DNA of 64,000 nucleotides. It comes from Moraxella sp. (lineage in GTDB: Bacteria > Pseudomonadota > Gammaproteobacteria > Pseudomonadales > Moraxellaceae). Of this stretch, positions 18,957-29,987 are shown one piece after another. The stretch is taken from contig JAUMYZ010000002.1 in the NCBI GenBank assembly GCA_030528385.1, positions 124,001 through 188,000 on the forward strand, read 5' to 3'. The notes under the pieces are model-generated. The model saw only the letters and a program-made list of their open reading frames with translations. It was not told where the DNA came from and did no database searches. Position 1 is the stretch's first letter. Every line of letters starts with the position of its first letter. Both the position numbers and the translations under genes were made by a program.

Positions 18957-20012
18957 ATGTCCGACCAAAAAAAAGACACATCGCACAATAATCCAAATCC
19001 AGACCCCATTTTACTGACGCCAGATGAGCATACCAACACCGACACCATCGCTGGCTTAGAAGATTTTTTTGATAAAACGCCCAGCCAAAACCAGCAAGTG
19101 CCAGATGAGCAAGTACCCAATCAACACAGCAGCAACGACGCCACCACCGATACTGACGCGCTTGACATAGAATTTTTAAACCAATTAGGACAACAAAAAG
19201 ACGTCGATGCACCGCCCAGTTTTGAGATTGATTTTGAAGAGCTCACACCACTGAGCAAGACAGCAATCAGTACAGAGACTACCAGCACCAAGCCTGACGC
19301 TGCCCATCATGACGTCAAAAATGACGACACAGAGCAAGCGCCAAAGCCTGCCAGCACTTTAACTGACGATGACAACGACATCTTGGCAGCCATTCAACCA
19401 GCAAACAACAAAAACAAACAAAACATGGTCGTTGGTGGTCTATTCAAAAAAGAACAAAAAGCCACCAACTTTAGTCCAAAAAGCCACCAAAAACCCAGCA
19501 GTCCGTTGCTTGCCAACCCCAAAAAGCTCAACATATTGGTTCTTGCCAGCATGATTGTTGTGATACTGATTGCTGGCATACTTTATATGACCATGTTTGC
19601 TGATGAACCTGCCCCAACAGCCAGCACGCAACCAACCAATATCGCGCCCACACAAGAACAAACAGCCGCGCCAGCGTCAGTAGCAGACAGCACTCCAAGT
19701 TCAGCACCAGCCGATATTTTACCCAGCGTCGGTCAGCCCAACGTCAATCCTGATGAGATTTTAAACGCCCAAGTTCCCAGCGACCCCGCGCTGGTCAAAG
19801 AAGAAATTGACCATCTATCAGACACCAACAAACAACTGAGCGAACAAGGCAAACTTGTCAAAGAGCAACTGGCGATGATGGAAGAGCTGACCGCCGCCAA
19901 AGCCGAACAAATCGCCCTGCTTGAAGCACAAATCGCCGAGCTAGAAAAACAAAAAGCGAGCAACGCCATCGCCCCAACCAGCGCCAACCAAAGCAGCGGT
20001 CAATCAAAATGA
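18957..20012 (+). CDS. single-pass membrane protein with periplasmic coiled coil
   Basis: Protein of 351 residues, not assigned to a family. Residues 1-180 are acidic and Asp/Thr/Ser/Gln-rich and look disordered and cytoplasmic. One membrane segment follows (LNILVLASMIVVILIAGILY, about residue 182-205). The outer part begins with an Ala/Pro/Thr-rich linker, then a heptad-like coiled coil (about 280-335, e.g. ELTAAKAEQIALLEAQIAEL). The layout recalls FimV/TonB-like or pilus-associated scaffold proteins, but this is only an analogy. Start set at MSDQKK, which has an ACAGG site. Its end overlaps the convergent nitronate monooxygenase gene by 9 bp. Confidence 0.7.
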   Translation: MSDQKKDTSHNNPNPDPILLTPDEHTNTDTIAGLEDFFDKTPSQNQQVPDEQVPNQHSSNDATTDTDALDIEFLNQLGQQKDVDAPPSFEIDFEELTPLSKTAISTETTSTKPDAAHHDVKNDDTEQAPKPASTLTDDDNDILAAIQPANNKNKQNMVVGGLFKKEQKATNFSPKSHQKPSSPLLANPKKLNILVLASMIVVILIAGILYMTMFADEPAPTASTQPTNIAPTQEQTAAPASVADSTPSSAPADILPSVGQPNVNPDEILNAQVPSDPALVKEEIDHLSDTNKQLSEQGKLVKEQLAMMEELTAAKAEQIALLEAQIAELEKQKASNAIAPTSANQSSGQSK

Positions 20013-21038
20013 CGATGGCATAAGCTGACACACAAGCTGCGCCATACTTTGACGGCGACAGTGCCCAACCGCCGTGCCCGCCCACAACGACATCAAGTCT
20101 GCATTGGCAGTTTGATTGCCGTAGGCACGCAGTGCTTTGGTCATGGCATTCATGGTGGGATAGGTCAGAACATCGGCAGACGCTTCGCCATCAAGATGGG
20201 CAAAACGTTGCATGTAGTCATTGATAATGCCGCGCGCCATTTTGCCAGAGAACAATCTGGTCAAACGTGTGTCATCGCCTGTTGCAGCCAATAATCGCTG
20301 CTGCCAAACAGGGCTGATGGGCGCTTCATCGGTGGTCAAAAACAGCGTCCCAACCGCCACCAAATCTGCGCCTTGTTGTAACATCTGCCCAACCTGCGCT
20401 TTTGTGCCGATACCGCCAGCCACAATCAACGGCACATCAGCTGCCGCTTTGGCTTGCACCAACAACTCAAGCGCAGACAACTTGGCAGACTTTAGCCAGC
20501 CCCCTTGATGTCCACCCGCTTCTGTGCCTTGCACCACCACCGCATCTGCACCCAACGCCTGCCAAGCAAGCACTTCGTCAACACCATTGGCGGTACCAAT
20601 CACCAAAGAACCCACCGCTTGCAACGCCGCCATTTGTGCTTTGTTTAATATGCCAAAGGTAAAACTCGCCACAGGCACAGGATTGTCCAGCAGCACCGCC
20701 AACTGCTCATCAAAGCGCTGAGCAGGGGTTTTGCCAAGGGTGGCAACAATGCCCAATTCTTGATAAAAATTCTCTAGCCAGCTGGGCATTGGCGCACTAA
20801 AATGTTGGCTCAATGTGTCGTCCAAAATCATCAAATTGACATTAAACGGCTTGTCTGTCTGCTGTTTGATACCGTTAATCGCCTGATTGATGGCGCTGGG
20901 CGACATCATGCCTGCTCCCAGCGAACCCAAAATACCCGCCCGATTGGCTGCCAACACAAAATCCACATCGCTTGCGCCTGCCATAGGCGCTTGCATGATG
21001 GGCGCAGTCAACCCCAAAATTTGTTGTAACTTGGTCAT
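20004..21038 (-). CDS. nitronate monooxygenase-family flavoprotein
   Basis: TIM-barrel flavoenzyme of 344 residues related to nitronate monooxygenase / 2-nitropropane dioxygenase. Motifs: LTAPIMQAPMAGASD at the start, a central DAVVVQGTEAGGHQG (the FMN phosphate and catalytic-His loop) and VPLIVAGGIG. It probably detoxifies nitronates such as propionate-3-nitronate, using FMN and oxygen. Start is at MTKLQQ with GAGAAAAAG upstream. It stands alone. Confidence 0.88.
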   Translation of the reverse strand: MTKLQQILGLTAPIMQAPMAGASDVDFVLAANRAGILGSLGAGMMSPSAINQAINGIKQQTDKPFNVNLMILDDTLSQHFSAPMPSWLENFYQELGIVATLGKTPAQRFDEQLAVLLDNPVPVASFTFGILNKAQMAALQAVGSLVIGTANGVDEVLAWQALGADAVVVQGTEAGGHQGGWLKSAKLSALELLVQAKAAADVPLIVAGGIGTKAQVGQMLQQGADLVAVGTLFLTTDEAPISPVWQQRLLAATGDDTRLTRLFSGKMARGIINDYMQRFAHLDGEASADVLTYPTMNAMTKALRAYGNQTANADLMSLWAGTAVGHCRRQSMAQLVCQLMPSSF

Positions 21039-21236
21039 CGCTTTTTCTCTTTGACACGCCAAAAGCACAAGCGCTCACGTCTTTTACATGTAAATGCGCC
21101 TGCCACTGCTAAAGTCGTGATGTTTTGCCCTAAAGGCAGGTTTTGATAAAATTGACGCCATGATAAGTCAATCATCTCTTGTTAAATGCCTTAAAACCCA
21201 AGACAATCTAAACCACCACAACAAAAGAAATTTTAG

Positions 21237-21845
21237 CATGAATATCTGGCACATTTCAAACAGCAAACATTATTTGGCGCTTTTTGCCATCTTTGCCAGC
21301 AATGCCTTTGTTTTTGAGACGCTGCCAAGCTCAAGGCATCAGCGCTGGGTTAAACGATGGCTTGGCAATCTTTTGGCAAGACAACAGACATGGGTTTGCC
21401 AACACACAAGGCACGATTTACTCCCTTGGAGTATCAATTTGCCAAAGAGTTTTATCAAGAGCGTACCACTGTCAAAAAGCATGACAAATGGGGCATGATT
21501 GACCAAACCAGCAAAGCGGTGATACCCATCATCTACGACCATGTTGATGTTCGGTTTTGATGGGCTTGTCAGAGTGATACAAGATAAACAATGGGGCTTT
21601 GTGGACAACACAGGCAAGATGGTTGTTGATACCAAATACCAAAACACCAGCATTTTTTTGAGAAGGTCTGGCAACAGTATGTCTCGGCAAAAAATGAGAT
21701 TATATTGATAAAACAGGCATGGTAATGATACCTTTTCTATCTGTCCAAGCCCAGCAATTTATCAAGGGACAAGCTCAAGTCAGTCTGGACGGACAGCTTT
21801 TACATCCATCAACAAGGACAAATCATCAGCCCCAAACGCCCTAGA
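21237..21845 (+). pseudogene. WG-repeat protein, broken by frameshifts and a nonsense codon
   Basis: Pieces of a WG-repeat protein lie in shifting frames. KKHDKWGMIDQTSKAVIP (about 21473-21526) and QDKQWGFVDNTGKMVVD (about 21580-21630) are clear WG repeats. A third repeat reads GKK-stop-DYIDKTGMVMIP (about 21685-21735), where the repeat's Trp codon TGG has become TGA. At least two frame changes are needed to join the parts, one near 21556 and one near 21660. An N-terminal signal-like segment starts near 21237. WG-repeat proteins often act in surface or contact-dependent functions; this copy cannot give a full product. Confidence 0.8.
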
Positions 21846-21900
21846 AATGGCACCAACCGTTTGGGTTGATTGGTGTATAATAACCATTTTTAACGATGAT

Positions 21901-23181
21901 ATGGAGCACCAATCTTTGAGTCCCAAAATCTTACTTGCCATCACAGGGGGCATTGCCGCTTATAAGTCCGCCATGCTTGCGCGCCTGCTCATCAAAGCAA
22001 ATTGTCAAGTGCGCGTTGTCATGACACCATCAGCCTGTGCGTTTATCACCCCTTTAACCTTACAAGCCTTGACTGGCAATGAAGTGCACACCCAATTATT
22101 GGACGAGCATGCCGAGCGTGGCATGGGACATATTGAGCTTGCCAAATGGGCAGATGTGCTGGTGATTGCCCCTGCGTCCGCCAACACCATTGGCAAATTG
22201 GCGCACGGTTTGGCGGATAATTTGCTCACCGCCGTTTGTCTTGCCACGCCTGCACCGATTTTGTGTGCACCCGCCATGAACCAACAAATGTGGACAAACC
22301 CCATCGTCCAAGACAATCTTGCCAAATTACAACGCTTCGGCTATCAGCTTATTTACCCCGACAGCGGCGAGCAAGCCTGTGGTGATGTGGGAGCAGGACG
22401 CTTGCCTGAGCCTGAAAGTCTGTGCGAACAGATTCTGGGCTTTATTGCCAGAGCACGCACCCCCCAAATTTTGGCGAACAAAACGGTGGTCATCACCGCT
22501 GGCGCCACCCTTGAACCCATTGACCCTGTGCGTTTTTTATCCAACCATTCCACCGGCAAAATGGGCTTTGCGCTGGCAAGTGCTTGCTGGCAAGCAGGGG
22601 CAACTGTGATACTTATCGCTGGCAAATCGGTGCACTTATCCACCCCCAACGGAATAACGCGCCACAATGTCGCCAGCGCCAATGACATGCTAAACGTCTG
22701 CCAAAGCGTGATGACAAATGACCCCAACACCATTTTTATTGCCACCGCTGCTGTGGCCGACTACAGAGCCGCCACCATTGCCACCCAAAAAATCAAAAAA
22801 ACAGCAAACAGCGATGGTTTGACACTGCAGCTGCTCAAAAATCCCGACATCTTGGCGACCATCTCCAAACAATTTCCCAAAGCGTTGATGGTGGGCTTTG
22901 CTGCCGAAACCCAAGACAGCGACAACTACGCCAAAAACAAACTCATCAGCAAAAATTTAGACATGATAGCTTGTAATGACGTCTCAGACAGCAGCATTGG
23001 TTTTGGCAGCGACGACAATGCCATGACGGTGTTTTTTGCCGACAGTTACCAACAAGCGCCCATCGCCCTTGCCAAAGACAGCAAAACCAACATCGCCAAA
23101 CACTTGGTGGCGTGTATTGGTCATTTATTGAGCTACCAGCCAACACAGGACGATGACAATCAAGCAGCATTTGACGCGTGA
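21901..23181 (+). CDS. coaBC: bifunctional phosphopantothenoylcysteine decarboxylase / phosphopantothenate-cysteine ligase
   Basis: Two-domain coenzyme A enzyme of about 426 residues. The N-terminal flavin-dependent decarboxylase domain (CoaC) is marked by ILLAITGGIAAYKSA and by PASANTIGKLAHGLADNLLT; CAPAMNQQMW carries the family's PXMNXXMW motif. The C-terminal ligase domain (CoaB) starts near residue 190 with VITAGATLEPIDPVRFLSN, then STGKMG. Start at MEHQSLS, where the homology begins. coaX, another CoA gene, is also in the window. Confidence 0.95.
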   Translation: MEHQSLSPKILLAITGGIAAYKSAMLARLLIKANCQVRVVMTPSACAFITPLTLQALTGNEVHTQLLDEHAERGMGHIELAKWADVLVIAPASANTIGKLAHGLADNLLTAVCLATPAPILCAPAMNQQMWTNPIVQDNLAKLQRFGYQLIYPDSGEQACGDVGAGRLPEPESLCEQILGFIARARTPQILANKTVVITAGATLEPIDPVRFLSNHSTGKMGFALASACWQAGATVILIAGKSVHLSTPNGITRHNVASANDMLNVCQSVMTNDPNTIFIATAAVADYRAATIATQKIKKTANSDGLTLQLLKNPDILATISKQFPKALMVGFAAETQDSDNYAKNKLISKNLDMIACNDVSDSSIGFGSDDNAMTVFFADSYQQAPIALAKDSKTNIAKHLVACIGHLLSYQPTQDDDNQAAFDA

Positions 23182-23444
23182 TTGGCGCTGCTGCTTCGCA
23201 GGTGCGATGACTGACCGCTTTGGCGCATCAATGTTTTGGCTTGAGCCAGTGTTTGCTGCTTAAGTTTGGCACAGGCAAAACAAACCAGCACGGCAGTCTT
23301 GAACGGTTTTAAATCGCTGCGCATTTGCTGGCTGCGCTGGTGTTTGCACGTCAAGTTTTTTTTAAAAGTGCACGCTGCCTTAACCATCATAGCCAGCCTT
23401 ATCGCCCAAGCCACATCAAAGCAATGTTTTAACCAATCCATCAA
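23160..23444 (-). CDS. doubtful small ORF with two Cys pairs
   Basis: Open frame of 94 residues in the spacer between coaBC and fadD, overlapping the coaBC end by 22 bp. It contains CTFKKNLTC and CFAC, which could bind a metal, and a Lys/Gln/Ser-rich tail. No clear ribosome-binding site and no recognised family. It could equally be an accidental open frame. The rest of the spacer (23445-23669) shows nothing I can name. Confidence 0.3.
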   Translation of the reverse strand: MMDWLKHCFDVAWAIRLAMMVKAACTFKKNLTCKHQRSQQMRSDLKPFKTAVLVCFACAKLKQQTLAQAKTLMRQSGQSSHLRSSSANHASNAA

Positions 23445-23669
23445 ACATCGCCCATTCTAATAACAACAGCGACCAAGCCGAGCACTTAGCAAGTTTTTAG
23501 GCATTGATTTGCCGTTTTTGACCGATGGGCTGTATGTGTTTGAATGGATTTGTAATTGGCTGTAATTTTGTTTGGCAATTTGCCCAAAATAGTGTATGTT
23601 ATAAGCCAAATCGCTTTGTCATGATTTGAAACAATTTAATTTTAATACAATTTGATTAAGGAAAGCCTT

Positions 23670-25370
23670 ATGCACAATTTTATGGTACCTGCCAACCGCC
23701 CTTGGCTGGAGACTTACCAAGAACATGGACTAAACGCCACCGTCGCCATACCCGATGGCATTCATTCGTTATTAGACAGTTTTGAACAAAATTTTACCAA
23801 TCACAAAAACAAAACTGCCCTAACCTGCATGGGAGCTTCTTTGAGTTATGGCGAGCTTGACACTTACAGCCGTCAAGTGGCTGCCTACCTACAATCCATC
23901 GGTCTACAAAAAGGTGACAAAGTCGCTTTGATGATGCCCAACATTTTGCAATACCCCATTGTCATGTTTGGCATCATCAGAGCTGGCATGGTACTGGTTA
24001 ATGTCAACCCACTGTATACCGCTCACGAACTGGAACATCAGCTTAATGACAGTAATGCCAAGGCACTGTTTATCGTGGAGAACTTTGCCCACACTTTTGA
24101 AAAAGTACAAAACAAAGGACAAGTCAAACACATCGTTGTTGCCAGCATTGGCGATATGATGGGCTTTAAGGGCTTTATTGTCAATTTGGTGGTACGCTAC
24201 GTCAAAAAGATGGTGCCCACTTGGAACATTCCCAACCACATCAGCTTCAAAGACGTGCTCAACCAAGCATCCGCCAGCAACTATGTGCGCCCAGAATTGG
24301 GCTTGAATGACGTCGCTGTGCTGCAGTACACAGGTGGCACAACGGGCGTTGCCAAAGGCGCCATGCTCACCCACAAAAACTTGATTGCCAACGTTGAGCA
24401 GTGCATGACTTTTGTGCACAAAGTGTTCCCTGCCAACGAAGATTTGACAGGCAAATACATCGCTGTTGCGCTGCCGCTGTATCATATTTTTTCGTTTACG
24501 GCGTGTGCCTTGCTTGGCATGAAAATGGGTTTTAGCCTGCTGCTGATTACCAACGCCCGTGATTTTGACGCACTCACCAAAGATTTTGCCAAATACAAAC
24601 CTGTCTTTTTCCCAGCGGTCAATACCCTGTTTAATGCCCTAGCCCATCACGATGGCTTTAGAGCCCTTGACCACAGCAATTTGCGTCTGTCTTTGGGCGG
24701 TGGCATGTCGGTGCTGTCCAAAACAGCCGAAGAATGGAAAAAGCTCACAGGCAGCGACATCATTGAAGGCTATGGACTGTCTGAAACATCGCCTGTACTG
24801 ACGCTCAACCCACCTGGCAGTTACACAGGCAAAATCGGCATTCCTTTTGCCAATACCGACATTGTCTTGCTAGACGACGATGGCAACGAAGTGGCGTTGG
24901 GTGAAGCGGGCGAGATTTGTGCCAAAGGACCACAAGTAATGGCAGGCTACTACAACCGCCCTGACGAAACCGCCAAAGTAACCACCAAAGATGGCTATTT
25001 TCGTACAGGCGATATTGGCGTGATGGACAACAAAGGCTTCTTTAAAATCGTAGACCGCAAAAAAGACATGATTTTGGTGTCGGGCTTTAACGTCTATCCC
25101 AACGAAGTAGAAGAAGTCATCACCGCCCACCCCAAAGTGCTAGAATGCGGCGTGATTGGCGTGCCCGACGAGCACAGTGGCGAGCTGGTCAAGGTCTTTA
25201 TCGTTAAAAAAGACGACAGCCTAACCGAAGCTGAAGTCAAAGCGTGGGCAAAAGAAAATCTCACAGGTTATAAGCGTCCCAAATATATTGAGTTTTTGAG
25301 TGAACTGCCCAAATCCAACGTGGGTAAAATCCTGCGCAAAGATTTGCGTACCTTACAAAACAGCAAATAA
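23670..25370 (+). CDS. fadD: long-chain fatty-acid-CoA ligase
   Basis: ANL-superfamily adenylate-forming enzyme of 566 residues that activates long-chain fatty acids to acyl-CoA for beta-oxidation or lipid synthesis. AMP-binding motif YTGGTTGVAKGAML is near residue 215, YGLSETSPVL near 370, the hinge GYFRTGDIGVMD near 440, and the catalytic Lys in SNVGKILRK near the end. Start at MHNFMVP, with AAGGAA 7-8 nt upstream. The FadD-type YHIF substrate motif is present (PLYHIFSF). Confidence 0.93.
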   Translation: MHNFMVPANRPWLETYQEHGLNATVAIPDGIHSLLDSFEQNFTNHKNKTALTCMGASLSYGELDTYSRQVAAYLQSIGLQKGDKVALMMPNILQYPIVMFGIIRAGMVLVNVNPLYTAHELEHQLNDSNAKALFIVENFAHTFEKVQNKGQVKHIVVASIGDMMGFKGFIVNLVVRYVKKMVPTWNIPNHISFKDVLNQASASNYVRPELGLNDVAVLQYTGGTTGVAKGAMLTHKNLIANVEQCMTFVHKVFPANEDLTGKYIAVALPLYHIFSFTACALLGMKMGFSLLLITNARDFDALTKDFAKYKPVFFPAVNTLFNALAHHDGFRALDHSNLRLSLGGGMSVLSKTAEEWKKLTGSDIIEGYGLSETSPVLTLNPPGSYTGKIGIPFANTDIVLLDDDGNEVALGEAGEICAKGPQVMAGYYNRPDETAKVTTKDGYFRTGDIGVMDNKGFFKIVDRKKDMILVSGFNVYPNEVEEVITAHPKVLECGVIGVPDEHSGELVKVFIVKKDDSLTEAEVKAWAKENLTGYKRPKYIEFLSELPKSNVGKILRKDLRTLQNSK

Positions 25371-25452
25371 ACCCAGTAAATCGCCAAACTTGCCACTCAA
25401 GTTTGGCACAAAAACCCACCAACACAACAAAGCAATATGCAAAAGTAACACC

Positions 25453-25914
25453 ATGAAACTAGCTGAAGCCCTAATGGTGCGTAGCGATTTACAAAAGAGA
25501 CTCTACTCGCTACAAAGTCGCCTAAATAAAAATGTCCTTGTCCAAGAAGGTGATGAGCCCAACGAAAATCCCGCCCAACTGTTGGCAGAGATTTTCGCCA
25601 CTCAAGAGAGTTTGCACGAGCTTATCATCAAAATCCACAAAACCAATGCCAGCGTGGTTTTTGATGATGGTCGGGATTTATTGTCGGTGTTAAGCCAGCG
25701 TGATACCTTGATGGCAAAACACAAAACCATCAGCACCATGCTAGAGCATACCAGCAAAGAACCCGACCGCTACAGCTACCGTGAAATTAAATGGCAAACC
25801 ACCATTGATGTGGAAGGTTATCAGCGCCAAGCTGATGACATCGCCCTTGAGCTAAGACAGCTCAACATTGACATTCAAGCCAAAAACTGGGCGGTTGAAT
25901 TACTTGAGCAATAA
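25453..25914 (+). CDS. DIP1984-family protein
   Basis: Helical protein of 153 residues. The start KLAEALMVRSDLQKRLYSLQ and the later TISTMLEHT, YREIKW and AVELLEQ segments match the DIP1984 family (some members are called septicolysin-like). Function unknown; the predicted fold is mainly helices with coiled-coil character. The ATG at 25453 begins the conserved sequence; longer in-frame readings run back into fadD and are not credible. Confidence 0.75.
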   Translation: MKLAEALMVRSDLQKRLYSLQSRLNKNVLVQEGDEPNENPAQLLAEIFATQESLHELIIKIHKTNASVVFDDGRDLLSVLSQRDTLMAKHKTISTMLEHTSKEPDRYSYREIKWQTTIDVEGYQRQADDIALELRQLNIDIQAKNWAVELLEQ

Positions 25915-26260
25915 ATGCTTTGGCACTGATTTTAAACATTGATTTTTTAGACAACGATGTTACATTGGTATTTGGGTATTGGTTTTAAAGACCAATTTTA
26001 ACACCAGTTGTCATACCAATTCTGACACCAATTTTGAACATGGTGGGCGAGTGTTATCCCAACAGGCAAAGCCGTAAAGCAGGATATAAAACAATGCTTT
26101 ACAACCTCAGTGGCACTAGGAGCGGTGCACTTTTTACTTGGTCGCTCTGCACACCTTAGCACTTATAGGTCGCCACCATCATGGCTGTTATTTGTCATCA
26201 CTTACTACCGCACACTGACACTATGTTCACCCTTTATTTGTTTTTATCAAAGGCATGACA
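25915..26260. other. structured spacer before rph
   Basis: About 346 bp without a gene. It contains three imperfect copies of ACCAATTYTRACACC (near 25991, 26015 and 26027) and a perfect inverted repeat GTAAAGCA (26074-26081) / TGCTTTAC (26095-26102). A small RNA or a decayed repeat element is possible, but no promoter or terminator was clear. Confidence 0.4.
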
Positions 26261-26977
26261 ATGCGACACAACAACCGAGCATTTAATGAACTACGCCCCG
26301 TCTCTTTTACTCGCCACTACACCAAACACGCCGAAGGCTCGGTATTGGTCTGTTATGGCGACACTAAGGTATTATGCACCGCCAGCATTGAAGCGGGCGT
26401 GCCACGCTGGCTAAAAGGACAAAATCAAGGCTGGCTCACCGCCGAATATGGCATGCTCCCACGAGCCACTGGCACACGCACCCAACGCGAAGCCGCCAAA
26501 GGCAAACAATCAGGACGCACCCAAGAGATTCAACGTTTGATTGGGCGCTCGCTACGAGCCATGCTTGACCTAAAAAAACTGGGCGAAAACACCATCTATA
26601 TTGATTGCGACGTCATACAAGCCGATGGCGGCACACGCACCGCCAGTATCACAGGGGCGGCGGTTGCTTTGATTGACGCTTTAGAGCATTTACAACGCAA
26701 CAAGCAACTTAGCCAAGACCCATTATTAGGTTTGGTGGCGGCGGTGTCGGTGGGCATCAAAGACGGGCAGACGTTGTTGGATTTGGATTATGATGAAGAT
26801 TCCACCTGCGACACCGATTTAAATGTGGTGATGACCCAAGTTGGCGGTTTTATTGAAATTCAAGGCACTGCCGAAGACAAACATTTCACCAGAGCGCAAG
26901 CCGACGCCATGCTTGATGTTGCCCAAGCGGGTATCATGAAGTTGTTTGAAGCACAAAAAGCAGCGTTGGACTGGTGA
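26261..26977 (+). CDS. rph: ribonuclease PH
   Basis: Phosphorolytic 3'-5' exoribonuclease of 238 residues that trims the 3' ends of tRNA precursors. N-terminal [14 protein letters not shown], the phosphate-binding [20 protein letters not shown] and the late [10 protein letters not shown] are characteristic. The second of two ATGs is used since AAAGG is then 7 nt upstream and the length equals that of the E. coli protein family. A 2-TM gene follows one base after the stop. Confidence 0.96.
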   Translation: MRHNNRAFNELRPVSFTRHYTKHAEGSVLVCYGDTKVLCTASIEAGVPRWLKGQNQGWLTAEYGMLPRATGTRTQREAAKGKQSGRTQEIQRLIGRSLRAMLDLKKLGENTIYIDCDVIQADGGTRTASITGAAVALIDALEHLQRNKQLSQDPLLGLVAAVSVGIKDGQTLLDLDYDEDSTCDTDLNVVMTQVGGFIEIQGTAEDKHFTRAQADAMLDVAQAGIMKLFEAQKAALDW

Positions 26978-26978
26978 T

Positions 26979-27431
26979 ATGCTCAAAGTCATTGATGATG
27001 GTGTCGTCATCACCCTAACTGGCAACAACAAAAATCCCTTGCTTCTTTGGTCGTCTGCCTTGCTTGTTTTGGCGGTTGGGCTTGCTGTTGTTGCCATGAC
27101 AATGCCAATACGTATCACCATCGGTGCGATGTTTGTTTTTGCTGTGTTGATATTTATCTTTAACATGTACAAAAACAAACTGAACAATCATGGCTTTATT
27201 GGCGCAGGTCAGCTTACCATCAAAAACCGCCACTTCATCGGAGACGGACATTCTGTCAAACTCTCCAATCACGCCAAAATTGAGATGACCAATCACACAC
27301 TTATCATCAATGATTTGGGCAGGGTGTGGCACATTGCAGGTTTTGAACAAGACAAAGAATTACACATCGCCAAAGCAATCTTAGAAGGCAAGACGCCAGA
27401 AAAACGCGAGCGTGCCATTCGTTTGTTATGA
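26979..27431 (+). CDS. small two-TM membrane protein
   Basis: Protein of 150 residues, not recognised. Two adjacent membrane segments (about residues 23-42 and 47-66) are followed by a soluble C-terminal domain of about 80 residues with alternating beta strands, which could be PH-like. Its ATG is one base after the rph stop, so it is translationally coupled to rph and probably in its operon. Confidence 0.65.
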   Translation: MLKVIDDGVVITLTGNNKNPLLLWSSALLVLAVGLAVVAMTMPIRITIGAMFVFAVLIFIFNMYKNKLNNHGFIGAGQLTIKNRHFIGDGHSVKLSNHAKIEMTNHTLIINDLGRVWHIAGFEQDKELHIAKAILEGKTPEKRERAIRLL

Positions 27432-27458
27432 CCATTGTAAAATTTATACAACCAGTTG

Positions 27459-27728
27459 TTACCAATAGACAAAAGCGCCACCACCAATCGTATGACCGAT
27501 TTGATTTTGGGTGCAAGAAATACTTGCCATGAGCTGGCAAACACCAAAGCAAAAGACTGCACAAACAAGGTATTTTGCAGGCAACACCATGTCTGTAGGG
27601 TCGTCAGGCAAATTATCACGCGTCAGCTTTACCCCTTTAATCCAACTCATCACCCAATACATCACACAAACCACAGGCACACTAAAAAGCCATTTCAATC
27701 TATCATGGCAGGGATAACAAAATGCCAT
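27459..27728 (-). CDS. possible small membrane protein
   Basis: Open frame of 89 residues within the spacer between the rph operon and the pirin gene. It has two hydrophobic segments (LKWLFSVPVVCVMYWVMSW and LVCAVFCFGVCQLMASI) joined by a polar loop KLTRDNLPDDPTD. That layout looks protein-like rather than random, but there is no strong ribosome-binding site and no family match. It may be a remnant of a longer gene. The rest of this 421-bp spacer shows nothing else. Confidence 0.4.
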   Translation of the reverse strand: MAFCYPCHDRLKWLFSVPVVCVMYWVMSWIKGVKLTRDNLPDDPTDMVLPAKYLVCAVFCFGVCQLMASISCTQNQIGHTIGGGAFVYW

Positions 27729-27852
27729 CACTGTATATCAAAACCGCTTTTTCTTGTGGGTTAATATTGATTTTGCTAAATGAAAATGGATTTGTACTTG
27801 ATAAAATTAATTAAAACACCATTATAAGACCATGATTAATTTGGAGTTTTTT

Positions 27853-28728
27853 ATGAATCACAAAACTGTCAAACGTATCTACACCGCCCCTGCCAAACAT
27901 TGGGTGGGTGATGGCTTTCATGTGGCAGGTATGTTTCATTATGGTGAAACCTTTAAAAACATTGACCCATTTTTACTCATGGACTATGCCAGCCCAGAGC
28001 ATTTTAAGCCCAATCCAAATACAAATGCACCACATGGCGTGGGCGAACACCCGCACCGTGGCTTTGAGACGGTTACCATCGCTTATCAAGGGCAAGTCGC
28101 TCACAAAGACGCGTCAGGTGGTGAAGGCGTGATTGCCACAGGCGATGTGCAATGGATGACGGCAGGCTCAGGGGTCATGCACGAAGAGTTTCACGCACCA
28201 GAATTTTCAAAAACAGGTGGCATATTTGAAATGGTGCAGTTGTGGATAAACTTGCCCGCCAAAGACAAAATGACCGCCCCACGTTACCAAGCCATTGCAA
28301 ACAAAGACATTCCTATTGCAGAGCTTGATGGTGGACAGGTGCGTATAATCGCTGGTGAGTTTGATAAAACCACAGGAGCAGCCAGCACATTTAGCCCCAT
28401 CAATCTTTGGGATGTGGCACTCAATGCGGGCAGCGAGCATGAATTTAGCACACCTGACACGCACAATCTGCTTATCCTTGTGCGAAACGGTCAAATCACC
28501 ATCAACGGCAACACCGCCAAAGATGGCGAGCTGATTACTTTTGAAAAAGGTGGCAGTCAGTTTGTCGTTCATGCCAAGACCAACAGTGAGCTTTTGGTGT
28601 TATCTGGTGAGCCACTTAACGAACCCATTGCAGGACATGGTCCTTTTGTGATGAATACTCGTGAAGAAATTACGCAAGCCTTTATGGATTTAAAAAATGG
28701 TAATTTTGTGCGTATCGCTCGTGATTAA
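27853..28728 (+). CDS. pirin-family protein
   Basis: Bicupin protein of 291 residues. The metal-binding cupin motif GEHPHRGFETVTIAYQG near residue 65 and the MTAGSGVMHEEFH motif near residue 105 give the usual His/His/His/Glu ligand set of pirins. Bacterial pirins act as quercetinase-like dioxygenases or as modulators of metabolic enzymes; which applies is unknown. Start at MNHKTVKR: GGAG lies 6 nt upstream. Confidence 0.9.
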   Translation: MNHKTVKRIYTAPAKHWVGDGFHVAGMFHYGETFKNIDPFLLMDYASPEHFKPNPNTNAPHGVGEHPHRGFETVTIAYQGQVAHKDASGGEGVIATGDVQWMTAGSGVMHEEFHAPEFSKTGGIFEMVQLWINLPAKDKMTAPRYQAIANKDIPIAELDGGQVRIIAGEFDKTTGAASTFSPINLWDVALNAGSEHEFSTPDTHNLLILVRNGQITINGNTAKDGELITFEKGGSQFVVHAKTNSELLVLSGEPLNEPIAGHGPFVMNTREEITQAFMDLKNGNFVRIARD

Positions 28729-28757
28729 GCCACAACTTGATGATTTCCATCTTAAAA

Positions 28758-28787
28758 TAAATAACCGCCCAAACGAGCGGTTATTTT
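28758..28787. terminator. bidirectional terminator between pirin gene and ilvC
   Basis: AAATAACCGC and GCGGTTATTTTT form a perfect stem with a loop CCAAACGA. A and T runs on the two flanks make it suitable for both converging genes. Confidence 0.8.
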
Positions 28788-28802
28788 TAAATGATGGATA
28801 AA

Positions 28803-29849
<1,047 letters not shown>

Positions 29850-29987
29850 CTAAGAAATTTAGGGCGTTGGGTTAAATTGATTGAAGCGTGCACCGCAACA
29901 CTCATCGCACGTGCAACGCGTTGCTTTTTGGCACAGACAGTTTGCTACCATCGTTTGAGTTTAATTGCCAAGACAAGGCTACCGATG

